Source of the DNA: UBA7657 sp049652985
GTDB lineage: Bacteria; Pseudomonadota; Alphaproteobacteria; Micavibrionales; Micavibrionaceae
Direction: 5' to 3'
DNA: 64,000 bases
Assembly (NCBI GenBank): GCA_049652985.1
Contig: JBASFK010000001.1
Location: 310,001-374,000 of the forward strand
A program made the translations under genes and the position numbers. A model generated the notes under the pieces. The model saw only the letters and a program-made list of their open reading frames with translations, did no database searches and was not told the origin of the DNA. Below are positions 8,373 through 16,753 of the stretch, piece after piece (within the stretch, counting starts at the first letter, position 1; every line of letters begins with the position of its first letter).

Positions 8373-9359
8373 CTATATCTTAAAGTTGATCATGATTTTC
8401 ATGACCCCGATCCCGATCATCATCCACACCACCGCGATGGCAAGCAGCACGTTTCCGAACGGTTCATTGAATAAAATCATGATGTAGTCACGGTTGGCGA
8501 AATACATGCCGAGCGCGAGAAGATTGGGCAGCGAGCCGATAATCGCGGCTGATGCAATGGCCTCGGACGACAGCGCCTTGATCTTCCTCTTAAGGCGGAA
8601 ACGCGCACGGATAACGCCCGCAAGGTTTTTCAAAACTTCCGAAAGGCTGGAGCCGGTCTGCGCCTGGATGGCAAGACCTGTGGCAAACATTTGCATCTCC
8701 GCAAGCGGCATGCGCTTGGTTGCTTCCTGCGCCGCCTCGTGGATGGGAATTCCGATTTTCTGCTTGTCGTAGATGCGCGACATTTCCTCGCCCACGGGGC
8801 CGGTGAATTCGCGGCTGATCATCGCGATCGCTTCGGAAACCGGCATACCGGCCTTGAGCAGGCGAATGATCGCTTCAAGCGCATCGGCAAATTCCTCGAG
8901 AAATTTTTTCTGCCGACGCTTGGTCAAATGTCTCACGACCAGACGCGGAACGCCGAACAGCCCGATGATCGCGGCCATACCAACGACGAAAGGCGGCTGG
9001 CCGAGAAACTGCGCAATGATCGGGCACACAACCATGCTGATGGCGGAATAAATCCAGTACTGCTTCACGCTGATCGAAAGCCCTGCCTGCTCGAGCATCA
9101 GCGCCATCGTGCGCTTTTTCTTCTTACCTTTTTTCTCGTTCTCTATGTCCTTGGTTTCTTTGAGTTTTTTTGCTATTTCTGCGCGGCGCTTATTCTGCAC
9201 GTCCTCGGCCGAGAATTTCTTCGTCGACGAGGCATGTCCCTTGATGACGGCGGCGATACGCTTTTTGCGCTCGTTCTCCTGCATCATCAGGAACGCGGCG
9301 GCAGCACCGAAGATGATGAGGACAATCACACCGGTGAGAATTATTTGAAGCGTGGACAT
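8373..9359 (-). CDS. tadB: TadB, inner-membrane platform protein of the Tad pilus
   Basis: The 328-residue product has an N-terminal membrane helix, a Lys/Glu-rich cytoplasmic linker and a T2SSF domain (FADALEAIIRLLKAGMPVSE, later QTGSSLSEVLKNLAGVIRAR) with C-terminal membrane segments. It is the partner of TadC in the pilus base. Its start codon overlaps the stop of cpaF by one base, showing tight translational coupling. Confidence 0.92.
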   Translation of the reverse strand: MSTLQIILTGVIVLIIFGAAAAFLMMQENERKKRIAAVIKGHASSTKKFSAEDVQNKRRAEIAKKLKETKDIENEKKGKKKKRTMALMLEQAGLSISVKQYWIYSAISMVVCPIIAQFLGQPPFVVGMAAIIGLFGVPRLVVRHLTKRRQKKFLEEFADALEAIIRLLKAGMPVSEAIAMISREFTGPVGEEMSRIYDKQKIGIPIHEAAQEATKRMPLAEMQMFATGLAIQAQTGSSLSEVLKNLAGVIRARFRLKRKIKALSSEAIASAAIIGSLPNLLALGMYFANRDYIMILFNEPFGNVLLAIAVVWMMIGIGVMKIMINFKI

Positions 9360-10885
9360 TACCCGTAAGCCTCTTCCATCGCGTCGAGCACCAGCCGGTC
9401 GACGCCGAACTGGCGGGCTTTATCGAAGAATTTTGGACGCAAACCGCTGGAACGCTGCTTCGTGATCAGCTTTCCATGCTCATCCTCGCCCATGATTTCA
9501 AGCGAAAATAAATCCTGCATCGTGATGACGTCGCCTTCCATGCCGGTGATTTCCGACACATGGGTTGTCTTACGCGAACCGTCGCGGAGACGTTGCACCT
9601 GGATGATGACGTTGACGGCGGAGGCAATCTGCTCGCGCACGGCAGATGAAGGAAGGTTCAGGCCGCCCATGGCGATCATGTTTTCCATACGCGAAATAGC
9701 CTCGCGCGGGTTGTTGGCGTGGACAGTGCCCATGGAACCGTCGTGACCAGTGTTCATCGCCTGCAGCAGGTCGAACGCTTCGGGGCCGCGCACCTCGCCG
9801 ACGATAATGCGCTCAGGCCGCATACGCAGGCAGTTTTTCACAAGGTCGCGCATCGTGATTTCGCCGACACCCTCAAGGTTCGGCGGGCGTGTTTCAAGTC
9901 TGACGACGTGCGGCTGTTGAAGTTGGAGTTCGCAGGCGTCTTCGCAGGTAATGATGCGCTCGCCCGGCTCGATATAACGCGTCAGGCAGTTCAGCATCGT
10001 GGTCTTGCCCGAACCTGTACCGCCGGAGACGAGGACATTCACGCGGCTCCGGCCGACAGCCATAATCAGCTTCGCGCAACTCGGCGTCATCGAACCGTAT
10101 TCCATCAGCTTTTCAAGCGTCAGTTTATCTTTCTTGAATTTCCGGATGGTCATGCAGGAACCATCGACGGCGAGTGGCGGGATGATGACGTTCACGCGCG
10201 AACCATCAGGCAGACGCGCGTCGCAAATCGGCGAGGCTTCATCGACCCTGCGGCCGATCGCGCCGACAATCCGCTGACAGATCGTCGTCAGATGCTGGTT
10301 ATCGCGGAACTTGACGTGGCTCTTGGTAATCTTGCCCTTCTGCTCGATATAAACCGTGTCCGGCCCGTTGATCATAATGTCGGCGATGTCGTCGATCTCG
10401 AGCAGTTCTTCCAGCGGGCCAAAGCCGAGCATGTCGTCGGCGCATTCCTTGGCGATGCTTTGAAGTTCGGCAGGCGTCAGGTCAAGATTTCTGAAACGGG
10501 CGATCTCGCCGACAGCGGAATAAACTTCCTCACGCGCGGTCTTGGAATCCATCCGCGCTAGCGATTTAAGGTCGATACCGTCGCGTAAATCCAGCCATAT
10601 GCGGTTACGCGCGCGCTGCAGGCGCAGGGTGGTAATTGAATCGCTCTCGCCAGCACGCTTTTCTGCTGCTTCGTGCAGGTGCATCCCGGCGAACGGGTCG
10701 GCAACGGAAGCTTTTTCACCCTCGGCCTTAGGCGCAGCGTTTTTCGCGGCAGCAGATTCTTTTTCAGGTTTCTTCAGGGCCTCGCTCAACCCTTCCGGCG
10801 GCGCGGATTTAAGCGGAGCTGCAGCCACCGCTTTCGGCTTTGGCGGCGGGGCAGCGACTGTCGTTGATCCTTTTTTTCCGAACAT
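9359..10885 (-). CDS. cpaF: CpaF/TadA pilus assembly ATPase
   Basis: This 508-residue secretion ATPase has a Pro/Ala/Lys-rich N-terminal extension of about 80 residues and the conserved N-domain. The RecA-like core carries Walker A SGGTGSGKTTML near residue 290, an acidic Walker B region (ERIIVGEVRGPEAFD) and the His box (GSMGTVHANNPREA). It powers Flp pilus extension and, in some species, retraction. It follows cpaE by five bases. The only unusual point is the low-complexity N-terminal arm, which many CpaF proteins also have. Confidence 0.95.
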   Translation of the reverse strand: MFGKKGSTTVAAPPPKPKAVAAAPLKSAPPEGLSEALKKPEKESAAAKNAAPKAEGEKASVADPFAGMHLHEAAEKRAGESDSITTLRLQRARNRIWLDLRDGIDLKSLARMDSKTAREEVYSAVGEIARFRNLDLTPAELQSIAKECADDMLGFGPLEELLEIDDIADIMINGPDTVYIEQKGKITKSHVKFRDNQHLTTICQRIVGAIGRRVDEASPICDARLPDGSRVNVIIPPLAVDGSCMTIRKFKKDKLTLEKLMEYGSMTPSCAKLIMAVGRSRVNVLVSGGTGSGKTTMLNCLTRYIEPGERIITCEDACELQLQQPHVVRLETRPPNLEGVGEITMRDLVKNCLRMRPERIIVGEVRGPEAFDLLQAMNTGHDGSMGTVHANNPREAISRMENMIAMGGLNLPSSAVREQIASAVNVIIQVQRLRDGSRKTTHVSEITGMEGDVITMQDLFSLEIMGEDEHGKLITKQRSSGLRPKFFDKARQFGVDRLVLDAMEEAYG

Positions 10886-10890
10886 GGGAT

Positions 10891-12141
10891 TTATCCCTTG
10901 GCTTTCGCCTTGCCGAGTATACCGCCCAGAAATCCGCTCTTGTCCTTGCCGGCTTCAGGCTCGGCCGCGGTGGCCGAAATAATTTTCTGCACGAGTGGCA
11001 GCAGGTTTTTCCGCACGATATCGCCGCTCTTGCTGTCAGTGACGAATTTCCGGCTCTGAGTCTCCAGCGCGCCGAATACTGTGGGGTCAAACGGCAAAGA
11101 AGTCGAAACCTTGAACTCCATCGCCTGCTCGATATCTTTTTTGGGCACTTCGCTCTTGGCGGACATGCCCTGCATATTGATGATCATCTCGATGCTTTTG
11201 TCGTCGCCGCCGCGGTGCTCCTTGATCTCCTGGATCAGGCTGCGCGCAAGACGAAGCGACGTCAGCGTCGGCGTCGAAACCACGATGATCTGGCTGGCCT
11301 TCGCCACTACGGTATTGACCATGTTCTCTGACGCGTGCGACAGGTCGGCAATGACAACCGGGTAAGTCACCATCAGCATCGTCAGTAATTCCTCAAGCTG
11401 CTCCGGCTGCAACGGCGCTTCCAGCATGACGTCGCCACCGCTGGCGAGAACGCTCAATTTATCGCTGGCGCGGAACAACATGCGCTTGATGCTGTCCTCG
11501 TCCTTGTTCGATGCAGCGCGCGCAGCTTCAGCCAGCGTCGTCGAGGGCTCAAAACCCATGCCGACGCTGGTGGTCGACCATCCGCCGGCGCTGTCGATCA
11601 GCATCGTTTTCTGGCCGAGAATATCGGAAACGCCCCAGGCCGTAGCCTGCGCGAGCGTGCTGGCGCCGACGCCGCCTTTTGCGCCGACGAAGGCGATCAG
11701 GCGGCTGCCGCTCACCCCGATACTCTGGATCAGCGTCTTGGCGATGACGTCGGCGAGAATTTCGGTTTTGACGGGACGCACCAGGTAATCGCTGATGCCC
11801 ATGCCGATTATACGGCGGTAAAGAGAAACATCATTCACCGGACCGACGACAATGGCCGCGGTGCCCTCGCTGCATTGCGAGCCGAGGTCTTCCAGTTTCT
11901 TGATGAAGGGTTCTTCGATCGTGTCCGTCTGGACGATCACCACATCGGGCGAGGAAAGCTCCTTGTAGGCGTTGGTCGCGGTGATGGCATCGCCTTCCTC
12001 GACCTGGATCTGAACACGGGCAAAGCGCCAGTCATTGACCAGGTTGCGGGCAGCCTCGAGCGTTTCCACATCCCGGGAATAGACCGCCACACTCGCAGCA
12101 GGCAGGAGAATAGATGTTCCCTGGTTAACCGCCTCGCTCAT
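10891..12141 (-). CDS. cpaE: CpaE/TadZ, polar localisation ATPase of the Tad pilus
   Basis: The 416-residue product has an atypical receiver-like N-terminal half and a ParA/MinD-like ATPase domain with the deviant Walker A AFVGAKGGVGASTLAQA near residue 155. TadZ/CpaE proteins direct the pilus machine to the cell pole in Caulobacter. In the receiver-like half the usual phospho-acceptor context is degenerate, as is normal for this family. It precedes cpaF and is separated from cpaD by 82 bases that may hold a minor promoter. Confidence 0.92.
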   Translation of the reverse strand: MSEAVNQGTSILLPAASVAVYSRDVETLEAARNLVNDWRFARVQIQVEEGDAITATNAYKELSSPDVVIVQTDTIEEPFIKKLEDLGSQCSEGTAAIVVGPVNDVSLYRRIIGMGISDYLVRPVKTEILADVIAKTLIQSIGVSGSRLIAFVGAKGGVGASTLAQATAWGVSDILGQKTMLIDSAGGWSTTSVGMGFEPSTTLAEAARAASNKDEDSIKRMLFRASDKLSVLASGGDVMLEAPLQPEQLEELLTMLMVTYPVVIADLSHASENMVNTVVAKASQIIVVSTPTLTSLRLARSLIQEIKEHRGGDDKSIEMIINMQGMSAKSEVPKKDIEQAMEFKVSTSLPFDPTVFGALETQSRKFVTDSKSGDIVRKNLLPLVQKIISATAAEPEAGKDKSGFLGGILGKAKAKG

Positions 12142-12223
12142 GGTTTGTTTGCCCCGTGTTTATCCTTAAAAGTCCAATATTCAGCATAATCCGCGCGCCT
12201 TAACATTCGTTAAAGACTTTACG

Positions 12224-12853
12224 TTAATTGGACGCTCCCTCGCCCTTGATGGGCTTGTTGTACGCGCCTGAGCGCTGCACATCGACAATATTGGCCGCCG
12301 ATCTGCCGTCGGAATAGGCCGGGGCCTTGGCGTCCCCCAGCAGGTCCGAGGGATCGGCAATCTGCCGTGCAAAAACCGTCTCGACCGTGCAGCCGAGTTT
12401 GTAACTGGGATCATGCTCCAGCACGGGACCTTCGAAGCCCGTCATGCGACCGCAATTGGCCGGGGCCCCCGCCTGGTAGGAAGAATAGGAAATGATCAGG
12501 ACCGATTCAGGCCCCTGCTCCCGTACGGGCAGGATGCTGGTTACAACATCCCTCACGCCATGCTTGCGGAAGGCCTGCGACAGGCGCACGGCCTCGTCGT
12601 TGGCGTGCATCGCGGTATTGGTGCGCGACTGCGGATCGTAAGTGATCGTCAGGTCCACGGGGCCGCTGCCGCTCTGGCCGTAATCATGCGCGACCTTGGC
12701 GATATATTCATTGTTGGCGCGGGCGAGTGAAACCTGCTCGGTGAAATTTTCTTCCCGGACCTGGACGCGCCGGTCCGAAATCGCGCTCTCCGCATACATC
12801 TCACAGGCGGAGAGCACAAAAACCAGTGGCAACAGGGCAAAAATCTTTTTCAT
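12224..12853 (-). CDS. cpaD: CpaD pilus assembly lipoprotein
   Basis: Starting at ATG 12853, with AGGAG seven bases upstream, the 209-residue product has a lipobox VLSAC (Cys17). It matches CpaD: an IAKVAHDYGQSGSGPVDLTI region, an RKHGV block, and APANCGRMTGFEGPV with LGCTVETVFARQIADPSDLL near the C-terminus. CpaD is an outer-membrane lipoprotein associated with the secretin. An in-frame upstream start would add 29 residues and hide the signal peptide. It lies ten bases after cpaC. Confidence 0.9.
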   Translation of the reverse strand: MKKIFALLPLVFVLSACEMYAESAISDRRVQVREENFTEQVSLARANNEYIAKVAHDYGQSGSGPVDLTITYDPQSRTNTAMHANDEAVRLSQAFRKHGVRDVVTSILPVREQGPESVLIISYSSYQAGAPANCGRMTGFEGPVLEHDPSYKLGCTVETVFARQIADPSDLLGDAKAPAYSDGRSAANIVDVQRSGAYNKPIKGEGASN

Positions 12854-12863
12854 GGCTCCGCTC

Positions 12864-14324
12864 CTAATCAAGAATGTAGCCGTATTTTTCATCATCGGAA
12901 AAAACCGAATCGTCTTCCACGTCGTAGGATTTGCGTACATTCACGGCGAACGAACGCGCAAGAGGATTGTCGCGGTGTGGCGCCGTGCGCTCGGCCCGGT
13001 CTTTCTCGCCGTAAGGCTCGACCAAGTACGGCGTGACGATGACGACCAGCTCCGTTTCTTCGCGGCGGAAACTGTCGGATGAAACGAGGTCGCCGAGGAT
13101 CGGCGTTTTGTTGATGCCCGGCAGTCCGGCCATACCTTTGATGGCTTCGGATTGCAGCAAGCCCGCGATCATCAGGCTGCCGCCGCTCGGCACTTCAACG
13201 GTGGTATCCGCCTTGCGTACGTCAAGACCCGGCACCGTAACGTCCGCCAGGACCACGGCGCTGTCGAAATCAAGCGAGGAAACTTCGGTATTCAGTTGCA
13301 GGCTGATGCGTTTGTCCGACATCACGACCGGCTTGAAGTTGAGTGATACGCCGAACTCGCGGAATTCGATCACCAGGTTGCCGACATTGTCGCGGCCCAC
13401 GGGAACCGGGAATTCACCGCCCGCGAGGAAACCGGCCTTCTGGCCCGATACGGCCGTCAGGTTCGGCTCGGCAAGAACATGAACGAGGTTTTCTTCTTCA
13501 AGCGCGCGCAGAAAAATTTCGAGGTCGCCAATACCGGCAATGCCCGTATCGGTCAGGAAACGCCCAACACCCGTCGGGTCCTGCGACAGGCCGATGCCGC
13601 CGCCGGTGCCGAATGTGAGCGAAGTGTTTTCATTGAACAGTGTCGAGGTCGAGAGCGCGCCATCGTCATTCAGGTTCGTCTCAACGCCGAGCTCCTTCAG
13701 GATACTGCGCGAGGCCTCGACGATCTTGACTTGCAGCATAACCTGTTGCTCGCCGCGCACATCCAGGAGGTTGGAAATCAACTCGTCAATATTCCCTTTG
13801 CTATCCTGGAGGTCGCTGACATATTGCGCCACGACATTGGAAATTTTGGAAGCGACTTCAGGATTAGACACTGTACCGGTCAGCAGGATCTGGTCGTGCA
13901 CCGCCCTGACCTGCACGCTTTCTTCGGGGTAGAGATCGTTGACCATGGCCTGGATGGCCTTCAGGTCGTATTTGACATGGATATCCATTTTCTTGATGAC
14001 GTCGCCGTTGGCATCGAGCGCGATAATGTTCGTATCGCCGATCTTCAGGCCGACGATATACAGCCTGTTCGATTGCACGGCCATGACATCGATGATTTGT
14101 GAATTGGCGACCAGCACGTCGGCAATGTCGCCTTCAACGTCGATAAGCTCCGCCTTGCCGAGCGTGATATAAACCGGCCCCGGCTCAACCGGCTCCGCGG
14201 CGATATTTTCCAGGTCGCCTTTCTCAGCCAGCACAAGCGCAGGCAAGGCAATAACGCACAGGACCAAGATGGCCACCGCGAGCAAAAACCGTGCAGCGTT
14301 AAAATGCGTCAGATTCATTAACAT
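12864..14324 (-). CDS. cpaC: CpaC/RcpA outer-membrane secretin of the Tad pilus
   Basis: The 486-residue product has a signal peptide, a pilus N-domain (residues about 50-115, GKAELIDVEGDIADVLVANS), a BON-like domain (VRAVHDQILLTGTVSNPEVA) and a secretin domain. The secretin domain shows VPVGRDNVGNLVIEFREFGV, LNFKPVVMSDKRISLQLNTE and a late GGSLMIAGLL. It forms the outer-membrane pore for the Flp pilus. Start choice is uncertain: ATG 14324, ATG 14318 or TTG 14339, none with a strong Shine-Dalgarno. Confidence 0.93.
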   Translation of the reverse strand: MLMNLTHFNAARFLLAVAILVLCVIALPALVLAEKGDLENIAAEPVEPGPVYITLGKAELIDVEGDIADVLVANSQIIDVMAVQSNRLYIVGLKIGDTNIIALDANGDVIKKMDIHVKYDLKAIQAMVNDLYPEESVQVRAVHDQILLTGTVSNPEVASKISNVVAQYVSDLQDSKGNIDELISNLLDVRGEQQVMLQVKIVEASRSILKELGVETNLNDDGALSTSTLFNENTSLTFGTGGGIGLSQDPTGVGRFLTDTGIAGIGDLEIFLRALEEENLVHVLAEPNLTAVSGQKAGFLAGGEFPVPVGRDNVGNLVIEFREFGVSLNFKPVVMSDKRISLQLNTEVSSLDFDSAVVLADVTVPGLDVRKADTTVEVPSGGSLMIAGLLQSEAIKGMAGLPGINKTPILGDLVSSDSFRREETELVVIVTPYLVEPYGEKDRAERTAPHRDNPLARSFAVNVRKSYDVEDDSVFSDDEKYGYILD

Positions 14325-14383
14325 TGTTTTCGATATCAATTGCTTACGCAGAAAACTGTGGATGGAAATGAAAAAGGAGATGA

Positions 14384-15265
14384 TTATTCGGCGGGAACAA
14401 TAAAAACGTTTGCTCCATTATAGATTCTCATACTATCCGAACTTATTCCAGCACCCTTTTTCATTTTTACGTATTGCGTTAATACTTCGTTGTCGATGTT
14501 GATCAGGCGGGCATCAGAGACGATTTCCCAGTCTTTCTGGACGATCTTATTGTCGCCTATCCCGCGAAGGGCAAGCGTCAACTCGCCGATGCTGCCGGCC
14601 AGGGCCAGCTTTTCCGCATCCGCCATGCCGAGGGCCAGCGTGACCGTCTTTCCGACTTTTACCTTTTCATCTTCAGGACGTTGCGCCGCCTGGTCGACCG
14701 CCAGAACTTTCACGTTCTGCAGGATCGTTTCCGTCGCCTTTTTCTTGATGCTCATATCGATCATTCTCTGGACGCTCGAACTGTCGTCATCCGTATCGAT
14801 GGTCGCCTTGTATGTCATGATGACGTCGACATAATCGCCCGGACCGATAAAGCCGCCGACCATGCTCGCCGCCTTGACGGATATCGCCACGGCGCGCATG
14901 CCGGGATCTAAACTTGCCGCGACGAAATTGCCCTTGGATTCACCGAGCAACGCCGTTTTCATCATAAGCTCGCCCTTGCCGATATTACGGGCCAGGCGGC
15001 CTTTCATTACATCCATCGGCTTTTGATCTTTTTCGCGCACGAGCGTGCCGGGCACCACCAGCGCCTGCGGCCACGACTGCCATGCGATATCGCCTTCTTT
15101 CAATTCGCGACCGATACCTAAATCTTTCGCGGCGACGAGAACCTCGACGCGCGCTTCCTGAACACCGGTTTCTTTTTTGCCGCCGACCATGATCTGCACG
15201 AGCAGCGCCACGACAACCGCGACGACCAGCGCACCGCCAAGAACAATCACAACATTCTTATTCAT
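14384..15265 (-). CDS. cpaB: CpaB/RcpC pilus assembly protein with SAF domain
   Basis: The 293-residue product has one N-terminal membrane helix (NVVIVLGGALVVAVVVALLV) and a SAF/beta-clip domain (VLVAAKDLGIGRELKEGDI, ARNIGKGELMMKTAL). The RcpC region follows (GMRAVAISVKAASMVGGFIG, PGDYVDVIMTY). CpaB is a periplasmic component linked to the secretin complex. It lies 59 bases upstream of cpaC and 118 bases after cpaA on the same strand. Confidence 0.92.
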   Translation of the reverse strand: MNKNVVIVLGGALVVAVVVALLVQIMVGGKKETGVQEARVEVLVAAKDLGIGRELKEGDIAWQSWPQALVVPGTLVREKDQKPMDVMKGRLARNIGKGELMMKTALLGESKGNFVAASLDPGMRAVAISVKAASMVGGFIGPGDYVDVIMTYKATIDTDDDSSSVQRMIDMSIKKKATETILQNVKVLAVDQAAQRPEDEKVKVGKTVTLALGMADAEKLALAGSIGELTLALRGIGDNKIVQKDWEIVSDARLINIDNEVLTQYVKMKKGAGISSDSMRIYNGANVFIVPAE

Positions 15266-15383
15266 TCGCCACCTTTAGTGGTTTGAATTATGGATATTTG
15301 ATCCAGGGGACGCAGCAAGATGGCCGCCGAATTCCGGGCCTATACTCTATGATGCGGGTTTATTGTTAAAAAATCGTGAAACT

Positions 15384-15932
15384 CTAGGAGTGGCCAAGAA
15401 GGCTTAATATAACCTTACTAAAATACCCGAGTTGTACGAAGGACACCAGTGCGCCGCAGGCGATGGCGATTCCATAAGGCACCTTGTTCTCGCCGGCCTG
15501 TACGCGGGCTACCCAACCGCCAGGGGCGGGGTTCTTGACGGGTTGCAGCTTGCGAAGGGCAATGGCGCTTAGGCCAATCAGCCCTCCTGCCAGGGTCATA
15601 TAAAACAGGAAAGCGGGCAAACCCGGGATGCCGACCCAGAAGGCAAAGGCCGTGCTGAGCTTTGAATCCGCAGCGCCGATGGCCTTGAGGCCAAACATCG
15701 TCGCCGTAACCATGAAGATGATGATCCCCGCCGCGGCGTGCGAAAAGATGCCGCTGAAAACCTCCGGCTGGCCGAGAAGATGCATCAGGATGAAAGCAGT
15801 AAAAAACGAAACGATAATCGCACCGCTGTGCCAGTTCGGAATGACCAGCCCCTTGAAATCCGACCACGCGGCCAGCACGCCGACGGTAACGGCGACAAAC
15901 AGGCAGGTCAGGAAAATAATCAATGCAATCAT
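15384..15932 (-). CDS. cpaA: CpaA/TadV-type prepilin peptidase
   Basis: This 182-residue polytopic A24-family aspartic peptidase processes Flp prepilins. The two catalytic aspartates are present: D25 in AAWSDFKGLVIPN and D89 in AIGAADSKL. The second lies in a GxxD context (GAAD) rather than the more common GGGD. It has about five membrane segments and no N-methylation domain, as expected for the short Tad-type enzymes. Whether it also processes the three large prepilins at 1.3-5.8 kb is open; no other prepilin peptidase is in the window. Confidence 0.88.
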   Translation of the reverse strand: MIALIIFLTCLFVAVTVGVLAAWSDFKGLVIPNWHSGAIIVSFFTAFILMHLLGQPEVFSGIFSHAAAGIIIFMVTATMFGLKAIGAADSKLSTAFAFWVGIPGLPAFLFYMTLAGGLIGLSAIALRKLQPVKNPAPGGWVARVQAGENKVPYGIAIACGALVSFVQLGYFSKVILSLLGHS

Positions 15933-15972
15933 GAAATCCTCTGATTAAGGATACGGAAACAAGGAAGAAGAT

Positions 15973-16185
15973 TCAATCGCCTTCCCACAAGCCAACCTGT
16001 TGCACAAAAGCCGACAGTCTTTCAAGCATGCCATTAAAGATCGCCAGGATAGACTCGCCGAAAAAGAACACCGCGAACATAATAGCCAGGGAAATCCCGG
16101 CTGTGATAAGGGAATATTCAACGCCTGTGACGCCTTTTCTCTGGCGGCTGTACTCTCTGAGCAACGAAAATAAGGGAAACCCCAT
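15973..16185 (-). CDS. Second Flp-type pilin
   Basis: The 70-residue product is a Flp/Fap pilin: basic leader with Gly18, then VTGVEYSLITAGISLAIMFAV. That places Glu and Tyr at mature positions 5 and 6 as in the family. GAGGAG lies just upstream of the ATG. It sits behind an intrinsic terminator that follows the main flp gene, so it should be made at a lower level and may be a minor pilin. It is the first gene of the segment leading into cpaA. Confidence 0.85.
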   Translation of the reverse strand: MGFPLFSLLREYSRQRKGVTGVEYSLITAGISLAIMFAVFFFGESILAIFNGMLERLSAFVQQVGLWEGD

Positions 16186-16200
16186 CCACTCCTCGGCTAT

Positions 16201-16234
16201 TAAAAAAGCCCGCCTTCCAGATTGAAAGGCGGGC
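16201..16234 (-). terminator. Intrinsic terminator after the major Flp pilin
   Basis: Arms 16208-16216 (GCCCGCCTT) and 16226-16234 (AAGGCGGGC) form a perfect 9-bp stem with a 9-base loop. On the minus strand the stem is followed by six T (complement of 16202-16207). It lies between the two pilin genes and probably lets only part of the transcripts continue into the rest of the tad operon. Confidence 0.85.
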
Positions 16235-16258
16235 CTTTAAACTTACACTAAGCCCGTA

Positions 16259-16474
16259 CTAAGGCGCGGGATCTTCAGCAGCCGCGGCATTTTCGTTAGC
16301 CGTCGTGAGCCTGTCGCCCATCGTCGTGAACAATTCATTGAGCTGTTCGCCGAACGTGAACACAACGGCGACAATCGCCAGCGAAATACCGGCAGCGATC
16401 AGGCCGTATTCAATAGCCGTCGCACCGTCTTCGTTGCGCAGATATGCTTCTCTATAAGCAAGCAGTTTTTTCAT
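16259..16474 (-). CDS. pilA: Flp-type major pilin
   Basis: The 71-residue product has the canonical Flp pilin form: leader MKKLLAYREAYLRNEDG, cleavage after Gly17, then ATAIEYGLIAAGISLAIVAV with Glu and Tyr at mature positions 5 and 6. AGGAG lies seven bases before the ATG. It has its own upstream region with a CtrA-type box and its own terminator, as expected for the highly expressed main subunit. The C-terminus is Ala/Glu-rich. Confidence 0.92.
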   Translation of the reverse strand: MKKLLAYREAYLRNEDGATAIEYGLIAAGISLAIVAVVFTFGEQLNELFTTMGDRLTTANENAAAAEDPAP

Positions 16475-16575
16475 TTGAGATCTCCTGTTAGATTTTCAGA
16501 TTTGCCGGTTACCCACACTTCAAAAAAGGCTTTCGAAGTTCCCAACCGTATATTTCCAGAATATCAGAGGTTTAT

Positions 16576-16590
16576 TTAAAGGAAGGTTAA
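16576..16590 (-). promoter_or_regulatory. CtrA-type box TTAA-N7-TTAA before the major pilin
   Basis: TTAA at 16576-16579 and 16587-16590 are separated by exactly seven bases. The site is about 100 bases upstream of the pilin ATG. A TATTCT hexamer follows on the minus strand at about 16563-16558, suited to a -10 element. In Caulobacter pilA transcription is CtrA-activated; binding here is inferred. The surrounding 16475-16753 stretch is AT-rich and holds no gene. Confidence 0.6.
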
Positions 16591-16706
16591 AGGGACGAAC
16601 TAGTAACCATAATTTGAAGAAAAAAATTGAATCTGGCAAGTGAAACATAAAAATTTATCTAAAATTTTCTATAAATCCGAAATAACCGCGCGCTTAACTC
16701 TAATAA

Positions 16707-16735
16707 AAAGGCTCGCCCGTGAAGAGCGAGCCTTT
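16707..16735 (-). terminator. Terminator after the VWA-domain TadG gene
   Basis: AAAGGCTCGC (16707-16716) pairs perfectly with GCGAGCCTTT (16726-16735) around a 9-base loop, 19 bases after the stop of the tadG-like gene. On the minus strand the stem ends in a run of T. It separates the tadEFG unit from the pilin promoter. Confidence 0.8.
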
Positions 16736-16753
16736 CCGGTTGGATTATCACTT

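Noticed and set aside
12200..12213. TTAA-N6-TTAA before cpaE, considered as a third CtrA box
   Set aside because: The spacer is six rather than seven bases, so it does not meet the full-site consensus.
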